DNA of 64,000 nucleotides from Truepera sp965215315 (GCA_965215315.1 CBDCDB010000008.1:1488001-1552000), one strand, 5' to 3'. Positions 15,662-26,866 are shown, numbered from the stretch's first letter. Numbers and translations: made by a program. Notes: generated from the letters alone by a model not told the origin.

Positions 15662-18600
15662 ATGTTTAGAAGTGTTGAAGGAGCCGAGTTTCCAGCCTTA
15701 GAGCGCGAAGTTGCAGCCTTCTGGCGCGAGCACGAGATTTTCAAAAAGTCCGTGGACAAACCTTCACCCAAAGGTGAATACGTCTTTTACGAAGGCCCAC
15801 CGACTGCTAACGGGCAACCCGCTTTGCATCACGTACTGGCCCGCTCATTCAAAGACCTGTTCCCGCGCTTTAAGAGTATGCAAGGCTACTACGTCCCGCG
15901 TCGCGGGGGCTGGGACACGCACGGCCTACCCGTTGAAATCAGTGTTGAGAAAAAGCTCGGTCTACAAGGGCGCAACCACGACGCTACTCGGGAGGAATTA
16001 GAGACCTTTAACCGCCTCTGCCGCGAATCAGTGTGGAGCACCATTCAGGACTGGAACAGGTTTACCGAACGCCTCGGCTACTGGGTGGATTTAGGTGACG
16101 CCTACATCACCTATGAAAACCCGTACATCGAATCAGTGTGGAACCTGCTCAAGCGGTTATGGACTCAAGGTCTGGTCGCGCAGGATTACAAAGTGGTGCC
16201 GCTCTCGCCGCGTATCGCCACGACGCTCTCTAAAGCCGAGTTGGGCGAAGAGGATTCGTACCGCGAGGTTGATGACCCGAGTGTATACGTCCGCTTTCCC
16301 GTAAAACCGGAGACGACGCCGCAGGCTGTGCTGGACGCGTTTTCGGCGCAAGGCGTAAAACTTACTGACCTGCCGGAACTCGCGCTGGTGGTCTGGACGA
16401 CGACGCCGTGGACACTGCCGTCGAATACGATGGCGGCAGTGAATCCGGAACTCACCTACGCCGTTTGCAGCTCTCCCAATGGACCAATCATCATCGCGCA
16501 AGACGCCGTAGAACGAGTTTCAGAACTATACCCGGAACCGCTTTCGGTACTCGCTACGCTAAAGGGACGTGATATGGAGTTTTGGGGTTACACCCAACCG
16601 TTTCCCGAAGTCGTTCAAGAACTCGGCGTGACGGGCCGGATGCACTTCGTCGCACTCGCAGAGTTTGTCAGCGCTGAGGACGGCTCGGGCGTCGCGCACG
16701 AAGCGCCGGTTTACGGCGCGGAAGACTTGGAGCTCAGCCGGGTTTACGAGACGCCAATGGTTTTTGGGACGAACAACCACGGCATTATGCAGGTCACGCA
16801 CGCACGCGGGCAGTTTTTTAAGGATGCTGACAAAAGTTTGATTGAAGATTTACAGGCTCGAGGCCTCATGGTCTGGGCCGGAGTGTACCGCCACCGCTAC
16901 CCGTTTCACGACCGCACCGGCGACCCGATTTTGTATTTCGCCAAACCGTCGTGGTACGTCCGGACACAGCGGATGGCTCCGGAACTTTTAGAGCAGAACG
17001 AACGGATCAACTGGGTGCCGAAGAACATCAAACACGGACGGTTTGGGCGGTGGCTCGAGGGCAACGTGGATTGGGCTATTTCCCGTGAACGCTACTGGGG
17101 CACGCCGCTCCCCTTTTGGGTCGCTGAAGACGGCAGCGAAATGGTCTGCGTCGGCAGCGTGCAGGAACTTTCAGAACTGGCAGGACGTGATTTGTCAGAG
17201 CTGGATTTGCACCGTCCGTATATCGACGATGTGACGTTTACAAAGGACGGCAAGCTGTTTCGGCGCGTGCCGGAAGTTTTAGATGTCTGGTTCGATTCGG
17301 GGTCGATGCCCTACGCGCAGTGGCATCTGCTGCTGGACGCTGAGGGTGACGCGCCGTTACCCGGTGCTGAAGAGAGCTTGGAGCAATTCGAGCAGCACTT
17401 CCCCGCCGATTATATCTGCGAAGCCATCGACCAAACCCGCGGTTGGTTTTACAGCCTACACGCCATCAGCACGCTGCTTTACGGCGCGCCAGCGTACAAA
17501 AACGTCATCTGTTTGGGCCACATCGTTGACGAACACGGCAAAAAGATGTCAAAATCGAAAGGTAACGTCGTCAAACCGATTCCGCTTTTTGACCAGTACG
17601 GCGCGGACTGTGTGCGCTGGTATATGTTCAGCGCGTCCGAACCCGGCGACCAGAAGCGTTTTTCGCCTGCCCTAGTCGAAGAGACGCAGCGCGATTTATT
17701 TATGACGTTGTGGAACACTTACAGCTTTTTCGTGCTTTACGCCAACCTCGACAAACCCGACCTGACGCAAACGGTTCCCGTTGCCGAGCGGCCCGACATC
17801 GACCGCTGGTTGGTTGCCAAAACGCACGCGCTCGTCCGGGATGTGACAGACAGGCTCGAGACCTACGACCCGACGAGCGCTAGCCGCCTCATCCGTGACT
17901 TTGTCGTGAGCGACCTGTCAAACTGGTATGTGCGGCGCAACCGTCGCCGCTTCTGGAAGTCCGGGGCCGACGCCGACAAACTTGCGGCGTACAAAACGCT
18001 TTATGAAGCGCTGGTGACGCTGACGAAATTGATGGCACCGCTGGCCCCGTTTATCTCTGAAACGCTTTACCGCAATCTGGTCTTGTCCGTGACACCGGAC
18101 GCGCCCGAATCGGTACATCTCTCAGAATGGCCTGAAGCCGACGCCGAACTGATTGACGATGCCCTTCTACGGGATATGAACGCACTCGTGCGGATCGTCG
18201 AACTCGGACGCGGAGCGCGGGCCGCCTCGAAGGTCAAAACGCGGCAACCGCTGCCTGAAGTGTTGGTGCGGGTGCGGAGCGCTGAAGAGTTAGCGGGGCT
18301 GAAGACGCTCGAGCCCCAACTTTTAGAAGAACTCAACGTTAAAAAGGCAACTTATCTGGACGTAACTGCCGATTTTGTCGAATACGACGTCAAACCGAAT
18401 CTACCCCTCATCGGCAAGCGTTTCGGCAAACTCATCCCAGCGCTCAGAAAAGCGATTGAGGAGACGGACGGGCGCGACATCGCCAAAAACGTGCGGGAGG
18501 GTCAGGAAACTGTTTTGGTTTTGAATGGTGAAGCGCATCGCCTCGAGCCTGAAGCATTCCTCCTCGACGCGAAAAGCCCGGAAGGGTATACGGCACTTGA

Positions 18601-18931
18601 GGAACGCGGGTATTTGGCGGCTTTGAACACGCGGCTCACACCTGAGTTGGTGCAAGAAGGGTTGGCTCGAGACGTGATTAGGCTCGTGCAAAACGCCCGT
18701 AAAAACGCGGGGCTCGAGGTTTCAGATACTGTCCGGTTGAGTTTAGAAGTCAACGGCGATGTGCTTGGGGCCGTAAAAACGCATTTGGGAACCATTCAAA
18801 ACGAAGTCTTGGCAGCTGAAGTCAGTTTTGAACCGTTGGCTGACGCGACCTATAGCGAAGCTGCTGAAGTTGAAGGAACGCCCTTGACGATAAGTTTGAG
18901 CAAAACCGAAAAAGCTGCACCAGTAGCCTAA
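15662..18931 (+). CDS. ileS: Isoleucyl-tRNA synthetase, long (eukaryote-type) form
   Basis: Class Ia synthetase of 1089 residues, longer than the usual bacterial type (about 930) and in the range of the eukaryote-like form found in Thermus and Deinococcus relatives. The HIGH-type motif is HHVL at 56-59 (in PPTANGQPALHHVLA) and KMSKS is at 628-632. The large editing domain and C-terminal anticodon-binding part are present. The ATG at 15662 has AAGGAG 6 nt upstream and follows the T-box terminator; the frame is open further back to 15470, but that part is leader RNA. Confidence 0.96.
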   Translation: MFRSVEGAEFPALEREVAAFWREHEIFKKSVDKPSPKGEYVFYEGPPTANGQPALHHVLARSFKDLFPRFKSMQGYYVPRRGGWDTHGLPVEISVEKKLGLQGRNHDATREELETFNRLCRESVWSTIQDWNRFTERLGYWVDLGDAYITYENPYIESVWNLLKRLWTQGLVAQDYKVVPLSPRIATTLSKAELGEEDSYREVDDPSVYVRFPVKPETTPQAVLDAFSAQGVKLTDLPELALVVWTTTPWTLPSNTMAAVNPELTYAVCSSPNGPIIIAQDAVERVSELYPEPLSVLATLKGRDMEFWGYTQPFPEVVQELGVTGRMHFVALAEFVSAEDGSGVAHEAPVYGAEDLELSRVYETPMVFGTNNHGIMQVTHARGQFFKDADKSLIEDLQARGLMVWAGVYRHRYPFHDRTGDPILYFAKPSWYVRTQRMAPELLEQNERINWVPKNIKHGRFGRWLEGNVDWAISRERYWGTPLPFWVAEDGSEMVCVGSVQELSELAGRDLSELDLHRPYIDDVTFTKDGKLFRRVPEVLDVWFDSGSMPYAQWHLLLDAEGDAPLPGAEESLEQFEQHFPADYICEAIDQTRGWFYSLHAISTLLYGAPAYKNVICLGHIVDEHGKKMSKSKGNVVKPIPLFDQYGADCVRWYMFSASEPGDQKRFSPALVEETQRDLFMTLWNTYSFFVLYANLDKPDLTQTVPVAERPDIDRWLVAKTHALVRDVTDRLETYDPTSASRLIRDFVVSDLSNWYVRRNRRRFWKSGADADKLAAYKTLYEALVTLTKLMAPLAPFISETLYRNLVLSVTPDAPESVHLSEWPEADAELIDDALLRDMNALVRIVELGRGARAASKVKTRQPLPEVLVRVRSAEELAGLKTLEPQLLEELNVKKATYLDVTADFVEYDVKPNLPLIGKRFGKLIPALRKAIEETDGRDIAKNVREGQETVLVLNGEAHRLEPEAFLLDAKSPEGYTALEERGYLAALNTRLTPELVQEGLARDVIRLVQNARKNAGLEVSDTVRLSLEVNGDVLGAVKTHLGTIQNEVLAAEVSFEPLADATYSEAAEVEGTPLTISLSKTEKAAPVA

Positions 18932-19002
18932 TCGGGTCAGCGGGATGGCACCTTCTTGCACCTCGCTGGTTTCTTCAAATCTCAATTCTGGAAGGTCATA
19001 AC

Positions 19003-19428
19003 TTACAGGCGTTCTAAGTCACGTATGACACCGCGCTCACCGGCCCAGAAGTCTGAGATAGCCGTTCGCATCACGTTTAACATTGATCTAAGGTTTGGGA
19101 GCGCACCCGGTTCAAACCACTCGAGCCTCAGCACTTCATCTACATCTGCTATATGAGGTTCACCCGAAACAATGCGGGCTCTGTAGATAAATTCAAAGTT
19201 ATCAATCTTCCCGCCCCCGCATAGATGATAAGTACCGACGAGATACTCCAAAGCAACCTCGACGCCGATTTCTTCTTTGGCTTCGCGCACTGCGGCCATC
19301 GGCGGCGTTTCATCAGGTTCAACCACGCCCCCCGGCAAGCCGTAAGATTGTCTGGATTGCCATAAAAGCAACACCCGGTTCTGGTCATCTGTGAGGATAA
19401 CGGCGGCGCACTGGCGAAAAGGCTCCAT
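19003..19428 (-). CDS. Nudix hydrolase
   Basis: A 141-residue Nudix protein. The Nudix box runs from Gly33 to Gly55 with REAKEEIG at 48-55, matching G-x5-E-x7-REUXEEXG. The substrate, a nucleoside diphosphate linked to something else, is not predictable. There is no Shine-Dalgarno; TATCGT ends 6 nt before the ATG, consistent with a leaderless transcript. It stands alone on the minus strand between ileS and gap. Confidence 0.88.
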   Translation of the reverse strand: MEPFRQCAAVILTDDQNRVLLLWQSRQSYGLPGGVVEPDETPPMAAVREAKEEIGVEVALEYLVGTYHLCGGGKIDNFEFIYRARIVSGEPHIADVDEVLRLEWFEPGALPNLRSMLNVMRTAISDFWAGERGVIRDLERL

Positions 19429-19542
19429 AGCTGCACGATATAATTTTGCCCTGGGCTCGTCTCAAACTACCCCTTGCCAAACCCGGCAGGGTAAACTCGG
19501 TGAGGTTGTTTAGTCAGCTGTTTAACACCTTTGGAGGTAACG

Positions 19543-20535
19543 ATGAAAGTAGGCATCAACGGTTTCGGACGTATCGGACGGCAGATTTTCCGCATCTTGC
19601 ACGAGCGGGGTCATGATGTTGTGCTGGTCAACGACCTGACCGATAATAAGACACTGGCACAGCTCCTCAAATACGACTCGAATTACGGCAAGTTTCCGGG
19701 CGAAGTTACGTATGACGACGAAAATCTCATCGTAGACGGTAAAAAAGTTCGCGCAACCGCCCTCAAAGACCCTGCCGAACTGCCATGGGGTGAGCTGGAC
19801 GTAGATGTTGTCGTGGAGTCTACCGGCTTCTTTACCAAACGCGAGCAGGCCGCCAAGCACCTGCAAGCTGGCGCAAAAAAAGTTCTGATTTCTGCGCCCT
19901 CCCCGGACGCCGACCTAGACATCATGATGGGCGTCAACGAGAGCGAATACGACCCCGCCAAGCACGATATCTTGTCGAACGCTTCGTGTACGACAAACTC
20001 ACTCGCCGCTGTAATGAAGGTGCTGGACGAAACGTTCGGCATCGAGCAGGCGATGATGACCACGATTCACTCATATACAAACGACCAGAGCGTACTCGAT
20101 ATGCCGCACAAAGACCTACGGCGGGCGCGGGCGGCGGCGGTCAATATTATCCCAACCACGACCGGCGCAGCGAAAGCCGTCGGTAAGGTGTTGCCCCAAC
20201 TTGACGGTATTTTCGACGGCGTTTCGGTGCGCGTTCCGACCCCGACCGGCTCACTCTCGGATGTCACGGCGATGCTCAAACGCGAAGCGAGCGCCGACGA
20301 GGTCAACACGGCGCTCAAAGAAGCCGCCGAAGGGCCGCTGAAAGGCATTGTCGAATACAGCACCGACCCGCTCGTCTCCAAAGACATCGTAGGCAACCCG
20401 CACTCGGCGATTGTCGATAGCGAGATGACCAAAGCGATGGGTAAGATGGCAAAACTGTTTGTCTGGTACGACAACGAATGGGGCTTTAGCGAGCGGATGG
20501 TAGACGTACTCGAGCTGATGGACGGCAAAAAGTAG
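19543..20535 (+). CDS. gap: Glyceraldehyde-3-phosphate dehydrogenase
   Basis: Glycolytic NAD-dependent dehydrogenase, 330 residues. The N-terminal Rossmann motif is MKVGINGFGRIGRQ, the catalytic Cys149 lies in NASCTTN, and the partner His176 in TIHSYTN. Asp31 in VNDLTD favours NAD over NADP. The ATG at 19543 follows a strong GGAGGT; a TTG at 19531 in the same frame overlaps that ribosome site and is unlikely. A terminator-like hairpin separates it from pgk. Confidence 0.97.
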   Translation: MKVGINGFGRIGRQIFRILHERGHDVVLVNDLTDNKTLAQLLKYDSNYGKFPGEVTYDDENLIVDGKKVRATALKDPAELPWGELDVDVVVESTGFFTKREQAAKHLQAGAKKVLISAPSPDADLDIMMGVNESEYDPAKHDILSNASCTTNSLAAVMKVLDETFGIEQAMMTTIHSYTNDQSVLDMPHKDLRRARAAAVNIIPTTTGAAKAVGKVLPQLDGIFDGVSVRVPTPTGSLSDVTAMLKREASADEVNTALKEAAEGPLKGIVEYSTDPLVSKDIVGNPHSAIVDSEMTKAMGKMAKLFVWYDNEWGFSERMVDVLELMDGKK

Positions 20536-20552
20536 CCGACAGAGAATTTTTC

Positions 20553-20582
20553 GCGGTCAGCACTAAGAGCTGACCGCTTTTT
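20553..20582 (+). terminator. Intercistronic terminator between gap and pgk
   Basis: A 9-bp perfect stem (GCGGTCAGC 20553-20561, complement 20569-20577) with a 7-nt loop and five T's, ending just before the pgk ribosome-binding site. pgk has no obvious separate promoter in the remaining bases, so this probably attenuates read-through and gives more gap than pgk mRNA. Confidence 0.85.
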
Positions 20583-20596
20583 CGTGAGGAGCCATG

Positions 20597-21778
20597 ATGG
20601 CCTTGAGAACGCTGGACACTCTGGACGTAAAAAACAAACATGTACTCGTTCGCGCTGACTTTAACGTCCCGCTTAAAGACGGCGTAATCTCTGATGACAG
20701 CCGGATTCAGGCGACGCTGCCGACGCTCAAAAAGCTTTTAGATGAGGGCGCGACGCTGGTTTTGCTGAGCCATTTAGGACGACCCAAAGCACCGGAAGAT
20801 AAAAGCCGATTGGGGCCGGTTGCGGCGCGGTTGAGTGAGCTTTTGGGTAAGGAAGCGCGTTACAAACCGACGGGCGGCCCCGCCTCAGACGAACAGGCGA
20901 AGTTCGTTGCCGAAGCTGAACCGGGCAGCGTCACGCTTTTGGAAAATACTCGCTTCGACTCACGTGAAACCAAAAATGACCCAAAGCTTGCCAAAAAACT
21001 CTCCGAATACGCCGACGTTTACGTGAACGACGCGTTCGGCGCGGCGCACCGGGCACACGCAAGTACCGAGGGCGTCGCCAAACTGTTACCGAGCGCGGCA
21101 GGGCTTTTGTTAGCTCGCGAAAACGAAGTGCTGTCGGAGCTTTTAGAGCATCCCGTAAAACCCTTTGCGATGATTGTCGGCGGCGCAAAAGTCTCGGACA
21201 AAATCGGCGTCATTGAAGCTATGCTGGATGTTGCGAATGATATCTTAATCGGCGGCGCGATGGCCTATACGTTTTTCAAGGCGCAGGGCGGCAGTGTCGG
21301 CGGGTCTTTGGTTGAAGACGACAAGCTCGAGCTGGCTCTCGATTTGCTCGAGAAAGCGCAAACCAAAGGCGTCACGTTGCATTTGCCTGAAGATTCGGTA
21401 TGCGCCCACAAAATAGAAGCGGGCACTAAGACCGAGGTCTATCCATCCGATGAGATTCCAGACGGCTGGTTGGGGCTCGACGCGGGGCCGGAAGCCGTAA
21501 AAAGCTATGAAGCTGTGCTGAAAAACGCCAAAACCGTCCTTTGGAACGGGCCGCTGGGCGTCTTTGAAGTGCCGCCTTTCGACGCCGGAACGCGGGCTAT
21601 TGCCGAGACACTTGCCAGTTTGGACGCCTACACGGTCGTCGGCGGGGGTGATTCGGTCGCCGCCGTAAACGCGGTAGGGGTGGCTGACAAGTTCGACCAC
21701 ATCTCGACCGGGGGCGGGGCGAGCTTGGAATTCTTAGAAGGCAAAACGCTGCCCGGTATCGCCGCACTGTTCGACTAA
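20597..21778 (+). CDS. pgk: Phosphoglycerate kinase
   Basis: Glycolytic kinase transferring phosphate from 1,3-bisphosphoglycerate to ADP. Family signatures RADFNVPLKDG near the start and GGGDSVAAV near the end are present, with SHLGRPKAP for substrate binding. Length about 393 residues, normal. Two ATGs sit side by side (20594 and 20597); GAGGAG at 20586-20591 is better spaced for the second. It follows gap with a terminator-like hairpin between. Confidence 0.97.
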   Translation: MALRTLDTLDVKNKHVLVRADFNVPLKDGVISDDSRIQATLPTLKKLLDEGATLVLLSHLGRPKAPEDKSRLGPVAARLSELLGKEARYKPTGGPASDEQAKFVAEAEPGSVTLLENTRFDSRETKNDPKLAKKLSEYADVYVNDAFGAAHRAHASTEGVAKLLPSAAGLLLARENEVLSELLEHPVKPFAMIVGGAKVSDKIGVIEAMLDVANDILIGGAMAYTFFKAQGGSVGGSLVEDDKLELALDLLEKAQTKGVTLHLPEDSVCAHKIEAGTKTEVYPSDEIPDGWLGLDAGPEAVKSYEAVLKNAKTVLWNGPLGVFEVPPFDAGTRAIAETLASLDAYTVVGGGDSVAAVNAVGVADKFDHISTGGGASLEFLEGKTLPGIAALFD

Positions 21779-21841
21779 CGGTCCAGCCAGACTTTGCGCT
21801 ACCGTCATCTTTTCGTCAGCTTGGATCGGTAAACTGCAAGC

Positions 21842-23128
21842 ATGAGACGCGCCCTCCCCTACCTCACACTCGGCCTTCTTTTCGGGTTAGGTGCGGGGTT
21901 TTTAGCACGGTTGGGCTTCCAGGATAGGCAAACCTATTTCTGTGACGCCGCAAACGAACCCGCCTCATACACCGACGAATGGTTTTACCGGCTCCAGCCT
22001 GCGCCGGGGGGCTGGCTCCTACGCTCGGATGACCTTTTAACAAGCTTTGAGCTGGAGCATCAAACGCTGAAGTATCTGGTTACGCTCGACAAGGCTCTGA
22101 AACGTCAGGGCGTTACTTTAGTCGTTGCCGCGCAGCCGCCGCGCGGCGTGGCGCTGGCAGCGGACAGTCTGCCCGACTACGCGCCGGGTGACGCCGCAGC
22201 TCAGTACGAGGCGGCGCGGAATACGCTGCAAAATGCCGGGCTACACGTCACCGACCTCGCCACTGTCGCCGTAAAAACGCCGAACTATTTCTTTCGGCGT
22301 GATCACCACTGGACCCCGGACGGCTCGAGGGCCAGCGCCGAAGCTGTCGCCGCAACCCTCGAGTCAACCCCGGCGTTTGGGTCAGTCAGGGCTGAACAAC
22401 ATACCTTTAAGACCGAGAAGGTGCGCACCGAAGCGCAAGTCGGGTCGTACGGTGAGGCTGTTGGCCGCATTTGCGGGAAAAATCCGCCCGCCGAAAAGCT
22501 GACGCGTTATCAAACCGAACCTGCGGAGGCGTCACCAGATGAGGGTCTATTCGGGGCGTCCGCGCCCCCCGTTGCACTTGCCGGAACGAGCAACAGCGTC
22601 CGTAAAGACCTCAATTTCGAGGGCTTTCTGGAGCAGGCTACCGGACTTGAGGTGCTAAACGTGGCAACCGTCGGCGGCGGACCGCAAGCGGCGCTCGAGG
22701 CGTACCTCCGTTCCGAAACGTTCCGGCAGGCCAAGCCTGTTTTTTTGGTATGGGAGTTTGCGACGCTGTTCGACGCGCCGCAAGACCCACGCTTTTACCG
22801 GCAACTCATCCCCAGCGTTCAGGGCGTGTGCGCTGCGCCCGAAACGTCGGTTACAAAGCCGCTCAGCCGAACGGTGCCCCTCTTTACGGCTTTAGAGGGC
22901 ACAAAGACAGGCTTCTTGTATTTAGAGCTATCCAACCTCTCACAAATCTCGCTCGACCTGAAGCTCGGCTACACCGACGGCAAACAAGAGCGGGTAGCGC
23001 TCGAGCGCTCACCCCGCGAACCCAACGACGGCAGGTTTTTTTTGTCGTTCGACAAACCCCTAGCGTCAGCGACGTTGACGCTGCCGGCGGGTGCAAGCGG
23101 CGAGGTTCAGGCGCGAGTCTGTCAATAG
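21842..23128 (+). CDS. AlgX/AlgJ-like SGNH-fold protein
   Basis: A 428-residue exported or membrane-anchored protein (hydrophobic segment at about 5-24). Residues RRDHHWTPDG hold a Asp154-x-His156 pair and AGTSNS holds Ser250, which match the catalytic D-x-H and GTS motifs of AlgX/AlgJ polysaccharide O-acetyltransferases. A C-terminal beta-rich domain follows. No alginate or cellulose acetylation genes (such as an MBOT AlgI) lie nearby, so partner and polymer are unknown. TAAACT ends 6 nt before the ATG, a leaderless pattern. Its stop overlaps the convergent pyrophosphatase gene. Confidence 0.7.
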   Translation: MRRALPYLTLGLLFGLGAGFLARLGFQDRQTYFCDAANEPASYTDEWFYRLQPAPGGWLLRSDDLLTSFELEHQTLKYLVTLDKALKRQGVTLVVAAQPPRGVALAADSLPDYAPGDAAAQYEAARNTLQNAGLHVTDLATVAVKTPNYFFRRDHHWTPDGSRASAEAVAATLESTPAFGSVRAEQHTFKTEKVRTEAQVGSYGEAVGRICGKNPPAEKLTRYQTEPAEASPDEGLFGASAPPVALAGTSNSVRKDLNFEGFLEQATGLEVLNVATVGGGPQAALEAYLRSETFRQAKPVFLVWEFATLFDAPQDPRFYRQLIPSVQGVCAAPETSVTKPLSRTVPLFTALEGTKTGFLYLELSNLSQISLDLKLGYTDGKQERVALERSPREPNDGRFFLSFDKPLASATLTLPAGASGEVQARVCQ

Positions 23129-23478
23129 CGAACGACGGATGAGCGGAAGAATTGTTCTTGAAACCTCACCGCGTCCATGATTTGTGTGTCGGCCGGGGTA
23201 AAATCTTCAGGTACCACCACAAGTTTGTCATCGTCATCGTCTTCACGGTGAATCACGGCGACGGCGCGGCCTCTAAACATCTCGAGGGCTACGTCAACAC
23301 CTAAAATGTAAGCATCTAACGCTTCGCCGTCCGGCGCGAGTGTACCGGGCAGGTAACCGTAATTGACCGGATATACAATGTCGTGGTGGCGAGGATGACG
23401 CGACCCGAGCGGGCGGTCAACCCTAACGTTCACCCGCTGACCGAGAAATCTGCGGGCAAGCAGCAGGGAACGGCTCAA
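23122..23478 (-). CDS. Small inorganic pyrophosphatase-like protein
   Basis: Resembles the short (about 115-aa) family I pyrophosphatase group, with VDRPLGSRHP, YPVNYGYLPGTLAPDGE, LDAYILGVD and a DDDDDK acidic run near VVVPE. These match the substrate-binding and metal-binding segments. The frame is open back to a GTG at 23574 (150 aa), but family alignment begins near FLGQRV, so I place the start at a TTG at 23478 with AGGA upstream; this also leaves room for promoters of the divergent gene. Convergent overlap with the AlgX-like gene. Confidence 0.75.
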   Translation of the reverse strand: MSRSLLLARRFLGQRVNVRVDRPLGSRHPRHHDIVYPVNYGYLPGTLAPDGEALDAYILGVDVALEMFRGRAVAVIHREDDDDDKLVVVPEDFTPADTQIMDAVRFQEQFFRSSVVRY

Positions 23479-23599
23479 CTTGTGAATCCTGAGAGATGAG
23501 CTTTGCGTGCCGGGGTGTTTAACTCTTTCATCATCTCCGCAGCCAAGCTTAACCTGCGCCCCGTAGGGTGACACTAGAGATGATACGAAAGGTGAACCT

Positions 23600-24190
23600 A
23601 TGAAACGAACCCTTTTATTCGCCCTCGGCTTTGCGCTGCTCTCTTTGGTTTCAGCGCAGCAGATACAGTACTACTCGCTCAAACTTACGCTAGACGGCAA
23701 ACCCTTGCAGTGGGATTCGGGTGAGGGCTCAAACCGCAACGGCGAGTTTTTCGGCGTCGAAGACCCTAACGAACCGATGACCATCTACTTTGAAGGGGGT
23801 CAGCTCGAGCTTCACCTAGCCGATTACGGCACCTTTAACCAGCCGCACGTGATTGGTATGCGTTTTAGCCGGGAGGCTGCGCCGGATACCTTCAGTATGG
23901 GCGCAACGGTGCGTCACAACGACCAGGGCTGGGACGACTACGCCGACACCATCGTCCTTGAAGGGGCGGAAAACGGGCGACGAGTACTCGCGCACCCCCA
24001 CGACGACGAACAACCCTTTACCCGGTCGCAGAGCGGGGTACGCGCCACCGGGCCGGTACGCATCTACGCGCTCGATAATGTAAGGAGCGGCGACGGCAGC
24101 GCCATCATCGTAGATTTTTCGCAGGCACCGTTTAAGGGGTTAAGTCGCGGCACGCTCTCTTACGAACTTACGCCCGACACCCAGAACTAA
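23600..24190 (+). CDS. Secreted protein of unknown function
   Basis: A 196-residue protein I do not recognise. It starts with a clear signal peptide (MKRTLLFALGFALLSLVSAQ, likely cut after Ala19), so it is exported. The mature part is polar and beta-rich with many acidic residues (for example DDYADT and HPHDDEQP), with no Cys and no repeated motif. The ATG has AAAGGTG upstream. The neighbours give no functional hint. Confidence 0.7.
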   Translation: MKRTLLFALGFALLSLVSAQQIQYYSLKLTLDGKPLQWDSGEGSNRNGEFFGVEDPNEPMTIYFEGGQLELHLADYGTFNQPHVIGMRFSREAAPDTFSMGATVRHNDQGWDDYADTIVLEGAENGRRVLAHPHDDEQPFTRSQSGVRATGPVRIYALDNVRSGDGSAIIVDFSQAPFKGLSRGTLSYELTPDTQN

Positions 24191-24241
24191 AACAAGTCTT
24201 AAGCCAGCGCCTCACACACCAAACCGAGAAGTCTGAGAATA

Positions 24242-24266
24242 CAGCGAATGATTGTTTTATTCGCTG
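24242..24266. terminator. Inverted repeat between convergent genes
   Basis: An 8-bp perfect stem (CAGCGAAT 24242-24249, complement 24259-24266) with a 9-nt loop containing a T-run. No T-run follows the stem on the plus strand. It lies between convergent genes and may be a weak terminator. Confidence 0.35.
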
Positions 24267-24321
24267 CACTCTCTATTCCTTACGCACGTCTCTAAAGCTT
24301 TCTACCGTAAAACTGCGTAGG

Positions 24322-25740
<1,419 letters not shown>

Positions 25741-25972
25741 ACTAGGTTTTTCACAAAGACTCCCATTGTTGTCCCGTTACGGTTACGACGTGACGCTTGT
25801 AGGTCGCGGGGGGCCGATTGGGTAACGCCCGAGTCCGCGCCGAGCTGCAGCTAAAACTGTAACCAGTCTAGCTGCACCCGTAATATAAAACGTTTGACCG
25901 CCGTAAAATGTGAGATGGTAGGGAGATGGAGTCAGCTATGTCAGCCAAAACATCGAAATCAGGGGCTCGAGC

Positions 25973-26866
25973 GTGAAAGTAGGCGTGGTTCTAGGCGGCG
26001 GCGGCGCACGCTGCTTTGCCCACATCGGCGCACTACAGGCGTTGGAAGAACACGGCTTCGAACCCGTCGCCATGAGTACCTGTTCAGCGGGCGCGGTTGT
26101 CGGCGCACTTCACGCCGCCGGTCACGCGCCAAACCGTATCAAAGAGATTTTTCACGACGCAAATATGCTTAAAGTCCTGGACATCGACCTTGACGGGGGC
26201 AACGGCATGATCGGCTCAGACGGCCTCGCCGAGATTTTAGCGCCGCACCTGCCTGCGACCTTTGAAGAGCTGAATTATCCCTTTGCCGCCGTCGCTGTAG
26301 ACGTGCAGCAGGGGCTTTCGTGCGTTTTACGGCGTGGCCCGCTGGTTCGGCGCGTCTGCGCCAGCAACGCTTTTCCCGGTGTGTTCGACCCGGTAGAAGA
26401 CGAAGGCCGCTTTTTTATCGACGGCGGTACCCTCAACATCGTCCCGGTTGACGTGATTCGTACGCTCACCGACAGGCCGGTTATCGCCATCGACGTGACG
26501 GTACCGATAGACCGGGAAATCAACCTGGTGGAGGGCGACCAGGAGCACTTCTGGCAGAAGCTCACGTCGCGGCTGAGCCCCAAGCAGTTTACGGTGCCGA
26601 TGGCGATTGCTGAAAAAGCCTTCACCATCACGCAAGGCAAAGTGGCCGAACTCATGTACGCGATGCACCCGCCCGACCTGATTATCAAACCGCCCCTCTC
26701 CGGGAACATTATGCCGCATCAGTTCAGTAAAATGGACGAGGCAATTCGCTGCGGGTATGAGGGTGCGCTCAAAGCGCTTGCTGAAGAGCTACCTAGTTCA
26801 CTGACCGTACCGCCGGAACCCTCGAGCGGCACCTCCGTTACCGTACCCGAAGAAAGTCGCCGCTAA
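25973..26866 (+). CDS. Patatin-like phospholipase (RssA type)
   Basis: A 297-residue Ser/Asp-dyad lipid acyl hydrolase. The oxyanion motif is GGGGARCFAHIGAL (8-21). The nucleophile Ser38 lies in STCSAG rather than the usual GTSAG, so the first Gly of G-x-S-x-G is a Thr. The dyad Asp150 sits in FIDGGTLNIVP. The start is GTG at 25973. The preceding 230 bp back to the divergent MFS gene holds AT-rich candidate promoter sequence (TAATATAAAA near 25881) but no gene. Confidence 0.88.
   Translation: MKVGVVLGGGGARCFAHIGALQALEEHGFEPVAMSTCSAGAVVGALHAAGHAPNRIKEIFHDANMLKVLDIDLDGGNGMIGSDGLAEILAPHLPATFEELNYPFAAVAVDVQQGLSCVLRRGPLVRRVCASNAFPGVFDPVEDEGRFFIDGGTLNIVPVDVIRTLTDRPVIAIDVTVPIDREINLVEGDQEHFWQKLTSRLSPKQFTVPMAIAEKAFTITQGKVAELMYAMHPPDLIIKPPLSGNIMPHQFSKMDEAIRCGYEGALKALAEELPSSLTVPPEPSSGTSVTVPEESRR

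Noticed and set aside
25741..25972. Possible gene between the MFS and patatin genes
   Set aside because: Only short frames without ribosome-binding sites; AT-rich promoter-like sequence.
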